Shown: piece after piece, positions 15,760-25,010 of the stretch
How the letters are laid out: every line of letters starts with the position of its first letter
Numbering within the stretch: the first letter of the stretch is position 1
NCBI RefSeq assembly: GCF_030913635.1
Contig: NZ_CP133188.1
Span: 3,100,001 to 3,164,000 of the forward strand
From: Sedimentibacter sp. MB35-C1
Lineage (GTDB): Bacteria; Bacillota; Clostridia; Tissierellales; Sedimentibacteraceae
Length of the DNA stretch: 64,000 nucleotides
Direction: 5' to 3'
Program-made: the position numbers and the translations under genes
Notes under the pieces: generated by a model
Seen by the model: only the letters and a program-made list of their open reading frames with translations
Told to the model about the DNA's origin: nothing
Databases searched by the model: none

Positions 15760-18700
15760 TTATTTTGTTTTTCTCATGCCGTTTTCATCTAGCTCGTAAC
15801 CATCTATGGTAGCACTTCTTGCAAGTGAACCGTCATCATAGAAATAATACCATTTACCTCCGATATCCCACCAGCCTGTGATCATCTGATTGTCGGAATA
15901 ATATCTCCAGTTTTCTTCGTCTTTAACCCAGCCGGTTTTTAAAGTGTCATCAATGTTGAAGAAATACTTCACACCACCAATGTTCTGCCAACCGGATAAA
16001 ACTTTCCCGTCCTTGTAATAGAAGTACTGTCCGGCATCATTCATTGCCCATCCATTGGCGGTGGCAGGATTAATGGTTAACTTGATGTAGCGGTAAAGCA
16101 TGGCAGAAACTTCGGCACGTGTTGCACTTAACTTAGGATTAAACTTATTTCCGTTATCACCCGTCATGATACCCGACTGCTGTATTGCTGTAACAGCATC
16201 CTTATAAACGTCACCGATGTCGCTGCCATCCACATAGGTAGTTTTTTCGCGTATTACAGGCAGCTCATAACCGATAGCTTTGGCATAGTTTGCGCAAATT
16301 ACCGCTATTTCCTCACGGGTAACAGACCGGTCAGGTGCAAACTGCTGATTTCCAATTCCTTTAACAATACCATTTTTATATGCCCACTCCACATATGGCT
16401 GATAATATTTATCCTTTGGCACATCGTCGAAGTTGCTCGCAGTGTAATCCTTAACATCTGCGCCAGCCATCCTTCCTAGCACAGTAACCAGCATTCCACG
16501 GGTCATTGCAGCATCTGGGTCGAAAGTGGTATCCGAAGTTCCGGAGAGAAGTCCACGCCCGACTGCATAATCAATGTATTCCCTCCCCCAGTGACTGACA
16601 ATATCGGTAAATTTTGCACCTGGTTCTGTATAGCCTATACCGTATAGCGATAAGTGATCAGTAGTAATAATCAAGCTGCTGCTACCGGTATCATAAGCAG
16701 ACCCAGGTATTCGTTTTACATTTCCCTCCGCATCAACGTATACACCAAACAGATATCCTGCCGCCTCATTTTCATATGGCATATAAGAGATTGAAAGAGT
16801 TGCTGTTCCACTGCCAAGATCACTTACACTGACAATTTTTCCATCATTGATATAGCTTATATTTACATCGTACACATACCGGCTGTCTATAAGTGTCTGC
16901 GCCTGTTCAGAAAGTCCTGTCGCCGGATCAATGGTTATAGTTACATCCCCCGAGCTTTGGTTCAGAATTTCCTTCAGGGCTTTAAGATCAAGGCCAAGAG
17001 AAACTGTTGTGCCGTTTATTTCAAGCTCAGTTACTCCGGCACTCATAAGGCTGTTCAAAGCAGCTCTGCTTAATGTTATCCCCAATGAGTCTTGCTGAAG
17101 CATAGTGAAATCCAATGCAACTGAAATACCGTTTGATGTCTTACCATAATCCTTTGCATATGCCTGTGCCTTGGCAATGGCATCCGCAATAACATTATCT
17201 GGTATGTTTTCATTTTCTGTAACAGAAATAACTGCTGTTACCGGCTGTCCCGGATTTTCCTCCGGCGCAATCAAAATGCTTGATACAACCGGCACGGCAG
17301 ATGTTCCCGCGGAATTTGTCCCTGTCGATTGCTGTTCTCGTATTATCTGCGCAAAGGCAGTGGTAGATATATTGTCTGCAGAATCCTTTGACTGAAGCAG
17401 AATGGTAGCACTTTCTGCTGCGGTACGCCATAAATCCGCCGGGATTAATTGCCCATTCAAGGTAAACTCTCCATTTTCGTCTGCTATCACCTGATTGTTT
17501 TCATCGAGGTTGTTAAGCTCAGCACCGTTTGTTTCATCCGCCGTGATAATCGGTCCTGCCAGCATTACCTTCGCATTGGACTCTGTAACGCCGGTAACAC
17601 TAAATGTACCGGTATTATAATTCGCCCGGAATGAATCGCTGTCCAACGTAATCAACGGTGGCACATTATCAAGCCTCAGCCCCAGATAATCCACCGCAAC
17701 GTCCCCCTCTGCGTCTGTCACCGTAACTTTCAGATTGAGTGCACCTTCAAAGTCCTCAGGGGTTTCAAAGATAAGTGTGGAGCTGCTCATATCATTCGAC
17801 TGTGCCAGCACAGCTCCGGCCGAATCCTCGTCAATATCCATACGTGATACAACGATTTTTGCATTTACATCAGATTCGATGATGACTTCAGTCTTATCCT
17901 TAATGTAAAGAAGCTTCATAGTGTTTTCGCCATCATTGACAGGCTGCGGTATATAAGTAAGCTGCGGGAAGCTCGCCTTAGGTAAATATTGTTCGCTGCT
18001 CTGCACTTCCGCACTTTCAGCAGGAAAGCTTTCGTTCTTGCCGTCCTCATCCTCGTCCATGAGATATCTGAAGGCTGTTACGCCGATTTTATAGTCTTTA
18101 TTTGCATCCAACGGAGAAATCATGTCATTGTTATTTCCCGCCGTGACAGCCATATCGAGACTATATGCACCATCTGCATCCTTAATCAGTTCCTCTGACT
18201 TCAATAAATAATTCGCTCCTGTGGTAATCCAATCGCTACCGTCTTTCTGATACAGCCTGACGTAATAACCATCCGCTTCAGGTCCGCTTGAAGGCTCTTT
18301 CCAGATTGCGCGCATAGTCTCGCTACCTACGGATTTAAGCTCAACATCCTCAGCCATGTGCGGTTGGAGGGTGTTAGTATAAATAACTTTCTGACTATCA
18401 CCAAGTTCATAATCATCTGTTTTTATGAAAGCAATTTCATCATCTTCTACATTTCCGTCACCGTCAAAATCCTCATTAATTTGCTCCAGCAGCACTGTGG
18501 TTGCATAATAGCTTCCTGAAGGAACTGCACCGCCGGAAAGTGAAATAACTTCTCTGATTTCGCCGTTATCCGGGACTTCGCTCTGCGAAATAAGATAATC
18601 TGTACCACCCTTTTCATCTCCGAGATAGATTCGCAGAACGTATGATGTACTAATGTCCATATCCTGTACAGTACCTGATAGCTCCCCTGCAAGATTAATA

Positions 18701-21700
18701 TTCATGCTCGTAATAGAGGCATAAGGGCTTGCATAATAGCAAACAATATCAAACGGTTCTTCAGATGAATCAAAATTCCATGTTCCTCTGTTTGGCAGCT
18801 TCAGCGTCACATAATCATCCCCCAAGACTGTGTTTACCTCGTCCGGGTTGGTTATCTCACCATCTTCGTTATACTCGGCAAGTATGGCTGAAAATGTTGT
18901 GCTTCCTGAACTCCTAATGCTCATGCCGCTTAACAGCTGCTGAGGAGTTGCACTTGAACCCTGCTTCAGTATCAAAGATAATGCAAGATGATCAGAGTCA
19001 AGAATGCCATCTGCAAATTCAACCTCATATCTTTTTTCTGTGTCGTCTGTTTGAGTTATAGTAACACCTGTAACTCCAGAATCATATATACCTCTGCCTG
19101 CTATGCCAGTTGGAGTTGTACTGCCGGATTTTTCAGCAATCATACCCAGCTCTCCGTCCCATGTGCTTGAAGCAAGCAGAATAATATTATCATTAGTTAC
19201 AAGAATTCCAACCTGTTCCCCGGTGTCTTCATCTAGCAGAGCTTGTTTGTAAGGGCTGGGATCAAAGGGTTCAAATTCATCCCACCAGGCTCCAACCCTA
19301 ATTCCCACATCCTTATCCTGGAAGATATAATAAACACGGAAAGGAAGGCCTATAATACTTCCTGTATAAGCCACGCCGCCATAGCCAGAAATATTGTGAA
19401 AGGCGCTTCTGGCTGCATCGCTCACCGAGGTATTTGTAATGGCAAAATCAGTCTGTCCGCCCATGGCAAGTGCAATCTCCGCACTGAGCAGCTTAAGATC
19501 ACCAAATGCCCATGCCTCCTTCGGAATTTGCACCAGTCCATAAATCTTGCCGTCTGCACCAAGCACTACGTACATCCTCTTGCCCCCTGAAGAATTGCCT
19601 ACTCCGGCAAATGCCGAAGCATTGAACTCACCCCCGGCTTTAATGAAAGGCTTATTCTTTGTAACTACAATATCCAGCTTCATGCCACCATTAACCATGA
19701 GGCCGGTATAATTTATGCCCTTGTAATTGCGCACATCTCCGGAAAGCCCCATATACCAGCTATACTTATCAATAATAGGAATTTCCAGAATTGTTCCGTC
19801 CGAAAGTGTTGCCTCGTAATAGCCAGCTCCAAGGGTTACTTTATACCAACCTTCAATTACCTCCAGCACGCTTCCTTTTGCACCAATTGTAAGCTTAATA
19901 GGTGGAATTGCAGAATAATCGCCGTTGATAGTTTCTGCCAGATTGCTGAAACCGCCGCTCAATCCGTTGAGCTCGGCAACCACAACCGGAGGCACCATTG
20001 GGACACCAACTTCAGATGCCACACTAAGTTCCAATGTATTAGGAATAAGTGCACCTGTATAAATACGCTTCAGCTCCAGCTCTCCTTCTGCCTCTAACAT
20101 GTCGAACACGTTAACTTCAAGCTCGAAGGCATAGCGTTCCTCTCCGGGAAATGTATTAATTTCTGCTGAAGCACTGCCTATTCCAAGCCCTAAAAGTTTT
20201 TCCATATCAACATTACCGGATGCCTCCACTCCAGTAATACCAAAGGTATTGTTTTTAGTTCCCATACCCAATCGTTTCATATCTATACTAGCCGCATCAA
20301 TAAAAGGTGTGGAAATACCCATTTCGCCAGTGAAAATTAAGTTGCCACCCGTAGTTGCCGTGACAGTCTCTAACCTGCACTTGGCTCCTGGTATGTCGAT
20401 ATGAAGAATCGCACCGTTTTTGTCCGGGTCAATATCAATTTTTAGCTTTCCGTCGATATACGAAAATCTCAGGCTGTCATCAGAAATGGATTTGGGCTTA
20501 TAGAATTTAAAGGTAGGTGCAGACAGATGGACATTCTGTACAGTTACCGTTCCGTTGGATGCTACAGAAAACCCTCCGCCTTCCGTCCACGTGGCAGTTA
20601 GCGAAGGCGAAAGCTGAACCGCATTATTTTTAAAGATAAATTTGCCGGAAACCTGCTCAAAAGTACCGCGGAAAACCGCAACCAAATTATCGCCGTAACT
20701 GGATTTCAATTCAGTCTCATTTTTCCCGGGCTGAGCCGAAAATGTGCTTCCGCTACTAACAATACCCAAGCAAGCCGCATCTGCCGGAATAGACACAGGA
20801 TCAGCGGGAATATTCGAAGCTCCAAGCTCATACAAATCGCGGAATCCCCACAGTGCCCATGTTGATTCGTTAAAATAAAAATCATGATTGACACTTACCG
20901 AAGAATTATTCTGCGAATAACTTAGCGAATCAGCATATCTGTTTAAGTGTCCACTCACACCGGAAAGCAGAGTGGGTATCCAACCCCCTTGACCGTCACT
21001 GGCCCACGCAACAGCCGTCGCATATCCATCAAGAGCTATAAACTGGTTTGCATAGGAAAAGGAATCAGTAAATACTTCGGTGATATAATAGCCATCATAC
21101 GATGGATCCATATTATCCGTAGTTGAATATAGCGGAGCCGAATAATGAGTATAGCCTCCGGTACGATCAATATAGTCATAGGCATATGTACTGCGGCCCA
21201 GACGAATATTGCCCGCAACACTGTGACCGGCACTTCCAAAACTATTATGGCGAGTCATTACGCGTATGCTTGAGCCTTCGGGAACATTGATGATTTTCGC
21301 TTCGGAAAGTACTCCCCAGGTTTTTCCCGAATCATAATCATCATGGCCTGTTATGTTTCCACTAGTTCCATTTGGTGCTCCTTTGTCAATCTGCACCAGC
21401 TCGTACGTAATCTTAATTATTGTTCCGTTTTCAAAATATAAGTTCTGCACTAACTTGGGATTTTCCGTGTCAGACTTAATAGTCATACTTCTACTGAGTG
21501 GAAATATCTCACGGCTCATATCCGTACTTATGGGATCAATTTCTACTTCCCTAATTGTCTGGGCATAAAATGCGTAGCTTTCCGTTGCACCCATTCCCTT
21601 AACGTCATTCAATGTTTTCTGAGACGGCACAGTAATTAAATTGCCGTCCTGCTGTCTAATATAAAATCCGATGTAAGAGTTTTGAAGATAATAGTAACCG

Positions 21701-21843
21701 TCCTTGTTTCCCGCTGTAATTCCACCTACATCCCGGTCCATCGCTCCCACATAGGCAAATGCAGAAACAGGTAACAAGGCCGCAACCATAACTATAGTCA
21801 GAACTGTTGCTATTATCCTCCTAAACATAAATTTTCGTTTCAT
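15760..21843 (-). CDS. Giant surface protein with three SLH domains and C-terminal cell-wall-binding repeats
   Basis: About 2027 aa. The ATG at 21843 is chosen over 21897 because AAAGGAG lies 8 bases before it and the product then begins with a normal signal peptide (MKRKFMFRRIIATVLTIV..., cleavage near VSAFA). A long ectodomain contains beta-rich segments, fibronectin-like strands (APYASI..., VELKSVGSETMRAIW) and a cadherin-like stretch. Three SLH domains (FTDIVSHWGREYIDYAV, FDDVPKDKYYQPYVEWAYKNGIVKG, YVDGSDIGDVYKDAV) are followed by about five aromatic CW_binding repeats (YFYYKDGKVLSGWQNIGG, WRYYSDNQMITGWWDIGG, WYYFYDDGSLA). It thus has two different wall-attachment modules. The SLH block is paralogous to the 5236-10596 protein. 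Base composition is visibly richer in G+C than in flanking regions. Confidence 0.88.
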   Translation of the reverse strand: MKRKFMFRRIIATVLTIVMVAALLPVSAFAYVGAMDRDVGGITAGNKDGYYYLQNSYIGFYIRQQDGNLITVPSQKTLNDVKGMGATESYAFYAQTIREVEIDPISTDMSREIFPLSRSMTIKSDTENPKLVQNLYFENGTIIKITYELVQIDKGAPNGTSGNITGHDDYDSGKTWGVLSEAKIINVPEGSSIRVMTRHNSFGSAGHSVAGNIRLGRSTYAYDYIDRTGGYTHYSAPLYSTTDNMDPSYDGYYITEVFTDSFSYANQFIALDGYATAVAWASDGQGGWIPTLLSGVSGHLNRYADSLSYSQNNSSVSVNHDFYFNESTWALWGFRDLYELGASNIPADPVSIPADAACLGIVSSGSTFSAQPGKNETELKSSYGDNLVAVFRGTFEQVSGKFIFKNNAVQLSPSLTATWTEGGGFSVASNGTVTVQNVHLSAPTFKFYKPKSISDDSLRFSYIDGKLKIDIDPDKNGAILHIDIPGAKCRLETVTATTGGNLIFTGEMGISTPFIDAASIDMKRLGMGTKNNTFGITGVEASGNVDMEKLLGLGIGSASAEINTFPGEERYAFELEVNVFDMLEAEGELELKRIYTGALIPNTLELSVASEVGVPMVPPVVVAELNGLSGGFSNLAETINGDYSAIPPIKLTIGAKGSVLEVIEGWYKVTLGAGYYEATLSDGTILEIPIIDKYSWYMGLSGDVRNYKGINYTGLMVNGGMKLDIVVTKNKPFIKAGGEFNASAFAGVGNSSGGKRMYVVLGADGKIYGLVQIPKEAWAFGDLKLLSAEIALAMGGQTDFAITNTSVSDAARSAFHNISGYGGVAYTGSIIGLPFRVYYIFQDKDVGIRVGAWWDEFEPFDPSPYKQALLDEDTGEQVGILVTNDNIILLASSTWDGELGMIAEKSGSTTPTGIAGRGIYDSGVTGVTITQTDDTEKRYEVEFADGILDSDHLALSLILKQGSSATPQQLLSGMSIRSSGSTTFSAILAEYNEDGEITNPDEVNTVLGDDYVTLKLPNRGTWNFDSSEEPFDIVCYYASPYASITSMNINLAGELSGTVQDMDISTSYVLRIYLGDEKGGTDYLISQSEVPDNGEIREVISLSGGAVPSGSYYATTVLLEQINEDFDGDGNVEDDEIAFIKTDDYELGDSQKVIYTNTLQPHMAEDVELKSVGSETMRAIWKEPSSGPEADGYYVRLYQKDGSDWITTGANYLLKSEELIKDADGAYSLDMAVTAGNNNDMISPLDANKDYKIGVTAFRYLMDEDEDGKNESFPAESAEVQSSEQYLPKASFPQLTYIPQPVNDGENTMKLLYIKDKTEVIIESDVNAKIVVSRMDIDEDSAGAVLAQSNDMSSSTLIFETPEDFEGALNLKVTVTDAEGDVAVDYLGLRLDNVPPLITLDSDSFRANYNTGTFSVTGVTESNAKVMLAGPIITADETNGAELNNLDENNQVIADENGEFTLNGQLIPADLWRTAAESATILLQSKDSADNISTTAFAQIIREQQSTGTNSAGTSAVPVVSSILIAPEENPGQPVTAVISVTENENIPDNVIADAIAKAQAYAKDYGKTSNGISVALDFTMLQQDSLGITLSRAALNSLMSAGVTELEINGTTVSLGLDLKALKEILNQSSGDVTITIDPATGLSEQAQTLIDSRYVYDVNISYINDGKIVSVSDLGSGTATLSISYMPYENEAAGYLFGVYVDAEGNVKRIPGSAYDTGSSSLIITTDHLSLYGIGYTEPGAKFTDIVSHWGREYIDYAVGRGLLSGTSDTTFDPDAAMTRGMLVTVLGRMAGADVKDYTASNFDDVPKDKYYQPYVEWAYKNGIVKGIGNQQFAPDRSVTREEIAVICANYAKAIGYELPVIREKTTYVDGSDIGDVYKDAVTAIQQSGIMTGDNGNKFNPKLSATRAEVSAMLYRYIKLTINPATANGWAMNDAGQYFYYKDGKVLSGWQNIGGVKYFFNIDDTLKTGWVKDEENWRYYSDNQMITGWWDIGGKWYYFYDDGSLARSATIDGYELDENGMRKTK

Positions 21844-21853
21844 CTTATTTGCT

Positions 21854-21867
21854 CCTTTCGTGAAAGG
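21854..21867 (-). promoter_or_regulatory. Small hairpin covering the ribosome binding site of the giant SLH gene
   Basis: On the minus strand CCTTT-CACG-AAAGG places the AAAGGAG ribosome binding site in its 3' arm, 8 bases before the start codon. The stem is only 5 bp, so any effect on translation would be modest. Confidence 0.45.
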
Positions 21868-21871
21868 GCAT

Positions 21872-21910
21872 AAAAAAACCCCTATTATAGTTTTCAATAC
21901 TATTATAGGG
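21872..21910 (-). terminator. Intrinsic terminator 29 bases upstream of the giant SLH start codon
   Basis: CCCTATTATAG, 9-nt loop, CTATTATAGGG (11-bp perfect stem) is followed by seven T on the minus strand. It ends the transcript of the regulator at 21953-23161 and also lies in the leader of the SLH gene. The upstream arm contains TATAAT, so a promoter starting inside the loop could bypass it. Confidence 0.8.
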
Positions 21911-21952
21911 CAAAATTCCTTTTTTTGGTAGTGACCTTTATCTCATAAAAAG

Positions 21953-23161
21953 TCACCTTTTTATTTCCATGATGTATGCAGCAAGCTCGTCACGACCAGA
22001 TATATTTAACTTATCGTAAATCTCCATCATAATATTTTTGAGTCTTCCCACGGAAATATAATGCTTCTCAGCTATTTTTGCGTATGGAACGTGTCGCGCC
22101 ACAAGCATAGCAATATGGTATTCTCGCAGAGATAAAACAAGCGTGATGTTATCCTGTGCGAACTTATTATGAAAGGTAATCCAGTTCTTAGCAGTGCGAT
22201 TATATTGGCTGATTATAGCGTCGTAATAGTCAGGAAATTCCTGCTTCAGGCACTGCTCAATCAGTCCGCCCAATTGGGTAATAACCTCTGCAAAGGGTGT
22301 AATAAACCCGTGAGGTAGACAAATACGCATAACCTCCAGGAGCCAACGTCTAGCCTCCTCTTCACGTTCGAGATGGTAACAGGCGATGGCGCAAGTTACT
22401 CGTAAATAGATATCGGCAAATGTGATTTCTTGCTCCGACGCACTTAAGGTCAATGCAGTTTGCGCCACGTTTAGCATGGCTTCATACCTGCCTACGCAAA
22501 AAAAATATCTAGCCTGCAAATAGGATGTGTAAGGCTTTTTCAACACCGATCGATCGCTAAAATCCCCTTCTTTCAACCAATCAGGAACCATATTGGGTAG
22601 TGTTGCACTTACAGCGACACTGGCAAGAGCTAACTCTGCAATGGCGACTATGTCGCTACCTCGATTAGTTTTTATGCATCTCTTGAGATAGCTTTCAATT
22701 TCCGTGTAAGCATGGTAATTTCCCAAACTAATGAATGCTGCAACTGCAATCAAGGATGATCGAAGCTTTGCTGCTTCATTCCCTTCGGCTCTTTGACAGC
22801 AGCGTATAGTTTGCTCAAAATCACCGCGCAGATAGGCAAGCTCGCTTTCATATTGCAGCTGATGTTGCTCCTCTTTTACAATATTTAAAATCGCATCGGG
22901 ATTATGAATGGGCATCGGTACACAAGTGGCATCGATTAAACGTTCCAGATCAGAGGGTTCAGAAGACATACCATCTTGAATACGTTTTTTCTTTCTGCGT
23001 GGGTCTACAGGTTTTTCTGCATCGGCAGCAATCATCCAGGCTCTGCCAAACTTCTTGGTACCGGGAATTCGCCCCTGCTCACAAAGTTTCTGCACTCTGC
23101 GCAATGATATATTCCATTTTTCTGCCACTTCCTTGGCAGTGATATATCCCACATTTTCCAT
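21953..23161 (-). CDS. Transcription regulator with HTH domains at both ends and helical repeat core
   Basis: About 402 aa. The amino end (YITAKEVAEKWNISLRRVQKLCEQGRIPG) is an excisionase/MerR-like helix-turn-helix. The middle (about 70-330) is an all-helical TPR-like region. The carboxyl end (LSLREYHIAMLVARHVPYAKIAEKHYISVGRLKNIMMEIYDKL) is a LuxR-type HTH. The ATG at 23161 is preferred to the TTG at 23176. It lies directly upstream of the giant SLH gene on the same strand, separated by a terminator, and probably controls it or other surface genes. LuxR-like proteins of this architecture occur beside clostridial surface genes, but no specific role is known to me. Confidence 0.75.
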   Translation of the reverse strand: MENVGYITAKEVAEKWNISLRRVQKLCEQGRIPGTKKFGRAWMIAADAEKPVDPRRKKKRIQDGMSSEPSDLERLIDATCVPMPIHNPDAILNIVKEEQHQLQYESELAYLRGDFEQTIRCCQRAEGNEAAKLRSSLIAVAAFISLGNYHAYTEIESYLKRCIKTNRGSDIVAIAELALASVAVSATLPNMVPDWLKEGDFSDRSVLKKPYTSYLQARYFFCVGRYEAMLNVAQTALTLSASEQEITFADIYLRVTCAIACYHLEREEEARRWLLEVMRICLPHGFITPFAEVITQLGGLIEQCLKQEFPDYYDAIISQYNRTAKNWITFHNKFAQDNITLVLSLREYHIAMLVARHVPYAKIAEKHYISVGRLKNIMMEIYDKLNISGRDELAAYIMEIKR

Positions 23162-23304
23162 AACCCACTTCACCAACTTTCAATAATTTTAATCATCTTC
23201 ATTATATACGCAATAGCGAATAGAATCAATTAGGATATAAAAAAATTTTACTAACATTAAACTCACTTTTTCTATTTAAATATTGAATGTCATCCTGGCA
23301 CAAT

Positions 23305-23348
23305 TTTTAAATGAGGACAGACGCTTTAACGCATCTGTCCTCATTTTA
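23305..23348 (-). terminator. Terminator of the SLH pseudogene
   Basis: ATGAGGACAGA (from 23311) and TCTGTCCTCAT form an 11-bp perfect stem with T residues following on the minus strand, just downstream of the pseudogene stop at 23357. Confidence 0.75.
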
Positions 23349-23356
23349 TATCGTAT

Positions 23357-23795
23357 TTATATTATATTTTCACAGAATCTCATCAATATCGTTGCAACCT
23401 GAGCACGAGTAGCACTGCCTTGAGGTTCAAGAGTAGTATTGGTAGTGCCCTTTACTAATTCTGCCTCACAAGCCCAGTCAAATGAGGTTTTAGCCCAACT
23501 GCTGATATCATCGGCATCGCTATAATTATCAATGCTTGCAGTTTATCTACATTATATCCTTTATACTTTGCATAATTATATAGACCCTCTTTTACGTCCG
23601 AGAAATTTATTTGTTTTTCATTCCTTCCTCTGTTACAGGATGAGTATAGCCGCCTGACATATTTTCACCTGTCAATGTACCAGAAGCACCGTCAATCTTG
23701 GTTCCTCCTTCGGTGCTGTTTTCATCATTGCGGTACCATTGATAGGTAAGTGTACCGCCGTCAGAAACTGGGTTCACACAGTTGTAGTCAGTTCT
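23357..23795 (-). pseudogene. Remnant of a third SLH surface protein
   Basis: Two pieces are readable on the minus strand. The first (about 23795-23620) encodes an Ig-like motif PVSDGGTLTYQWYRNDEN...GTLTGENMSGGYTHPVTEEG. The second encodes the end of an SLH region, FSDVKEGLYNYAKYKGYNVDKLQAL, then after a frame break NYSDADDISSWAKTSFDWA and GSATRAQVATILMRF to the stop at 23357. Frame changes and missing central sequence show it is dead. It is a third SLH gene of the same kind in this island. Confidence 0.8.
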
Positions 23796-23818
23796 TTAAT
23801 TATCTGCATAGGTGTTAA

Positions 23819-24733
23819 CTATTTTTTTACTGCAAGACAATAATTTACATTATCAAACGCCGTCATAAGATGTGTAGGATTAACATGATTGTAGGCCTCA
23901 AAAAATTGTTGTGTAATTTCCAATGGTGTTAAATGCTCATAAATTAAAAATCCTTGTTTTAAAAGAGTTTTACCCATATCTTCGTACGAATAGCTTGCAA
24001 GCATCTTTTCATTTGCAGAACCTGCCAACAAAACCTGTTTTTTCGCACGCTCTCCTGCTTTCTCAGTATAACTATTATCATCAGGATAATCAAATACAAT
24101 AGAACTCCCACTTGGTAAAATTGAGCTGAGCACAGTAATCAATTCCTCAAATGTTTGCTTAGAAAGATAATATGCAACCCCGAGAATACTGCAAAAGCTA
24201 ATATAATTTTCATCAAATGCAGTATTTTGAGTCAACGCTGTCATCCACTGTTCAGTTGTAAAATCTGCTGCAATAAAATGAACATTATTTGGTATTTCAA
24301 TCTTAGCTTCTTCAAGACGCATTTTCTTATCATTTGCAGTAGAAGGATGATCAATCTCAAAAATCTGTATTTTATCCGCCCAAGAAGGTTGACGATAAGC
24401 AAATGTGTCATAACCTGCACCAAAAATTAAATATTGCCTTGTTCCCATCGATACAGCTGTTTGAAGTGCTTTTTCTGCAAAAGCTGCTCTACCAAGCGGT
24501 GAAGGGGACAATTGGTTGTCTACTACCCATCTTAGAGCAGCATCTTTTGTTCCTGTAAAATTAGGATTGAAAAAACCAATACCGTCTGCCATACTTTTTG
24601 AAATTTGAAGATATTCTTCATCCTTCAAAAGCATCTTGGCAATGCTGTCATCAAAAATTTTAACTTTATTATTTTCAACATGGTACGCTCTTGAGAATGC
24701 ACTAACAAGTGCCGTCATACTTTTTTGTTCCAT
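23819..24733 (-). CDS. SAM-dependent methyltransferase, leucine carboxyl methyltransferase (LCM) type
   Basis: A 304-aa class I methyltransferase. The LCM/PPM pattern is clear: NNKVKIFDDSIAKMLL near the start, ALQTAVSMGTRQYLIFGAGYDTFAYR (SAM-binding motif I), FEIDHPSTANDKK, and FTTEQW further on. Enzymes of this family O-methylate carboxylates, often in small-molecule biosynthesis. RBS AGAGGTG precedes the ATG. It sits alone, immediately after the SLH pseudogene, with no biosynthetic neighbours, so the substrate is unknown. Confidence 0.83.
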   Translation of the reverse strand: MEQKSMTALVSAFSRAYHVENNKVKIFDDSIAKMLLKDEEYLQISKSMADGIGFFNPNFTGTKDAALRWVVDNQLSPSPLGRAAFAEKALQTAVSMGTRQYLIFGAGYDTFAYRQPSWADKIQIFEIDHPSTANDKKMRLEEAKIEIPNNVHFIAADFTTEQWMTALTQNTAFDENYISFCSILGVAYYLSKQTFEELITVLSSILPSGSSIVFDYPDDNSYTEKAGERAKKQVLLAGSANEKMLASYSYEDMGKTLLKQGFLIYEHLTPLEITQQFFEAYNHVNPTHLMTAFDNVNYCLAVKK

Positions 24734-25010
24734 TTTAAATCACCTCTTATACTTAATACACCTAAAATTCAAAAACTACAAGACTTGAAATTTTGCTCAT
24801 TTTATGGTATAGTAAGTATAGAAAATTAATAAAATTTATTTACATTACATATTTTGTCACCAATTTTTATTTTAAAATTAAACTACAAAACAAACCTGCA
24901 AGCACATGCAATACCCCCGGTAAATATTACTGATATATTTTTCTTACCAAATTGTTTAATATTATAAACTATAATTCAAAACTTTAGTTTATATATCATA
25001 ATTCTAAATC

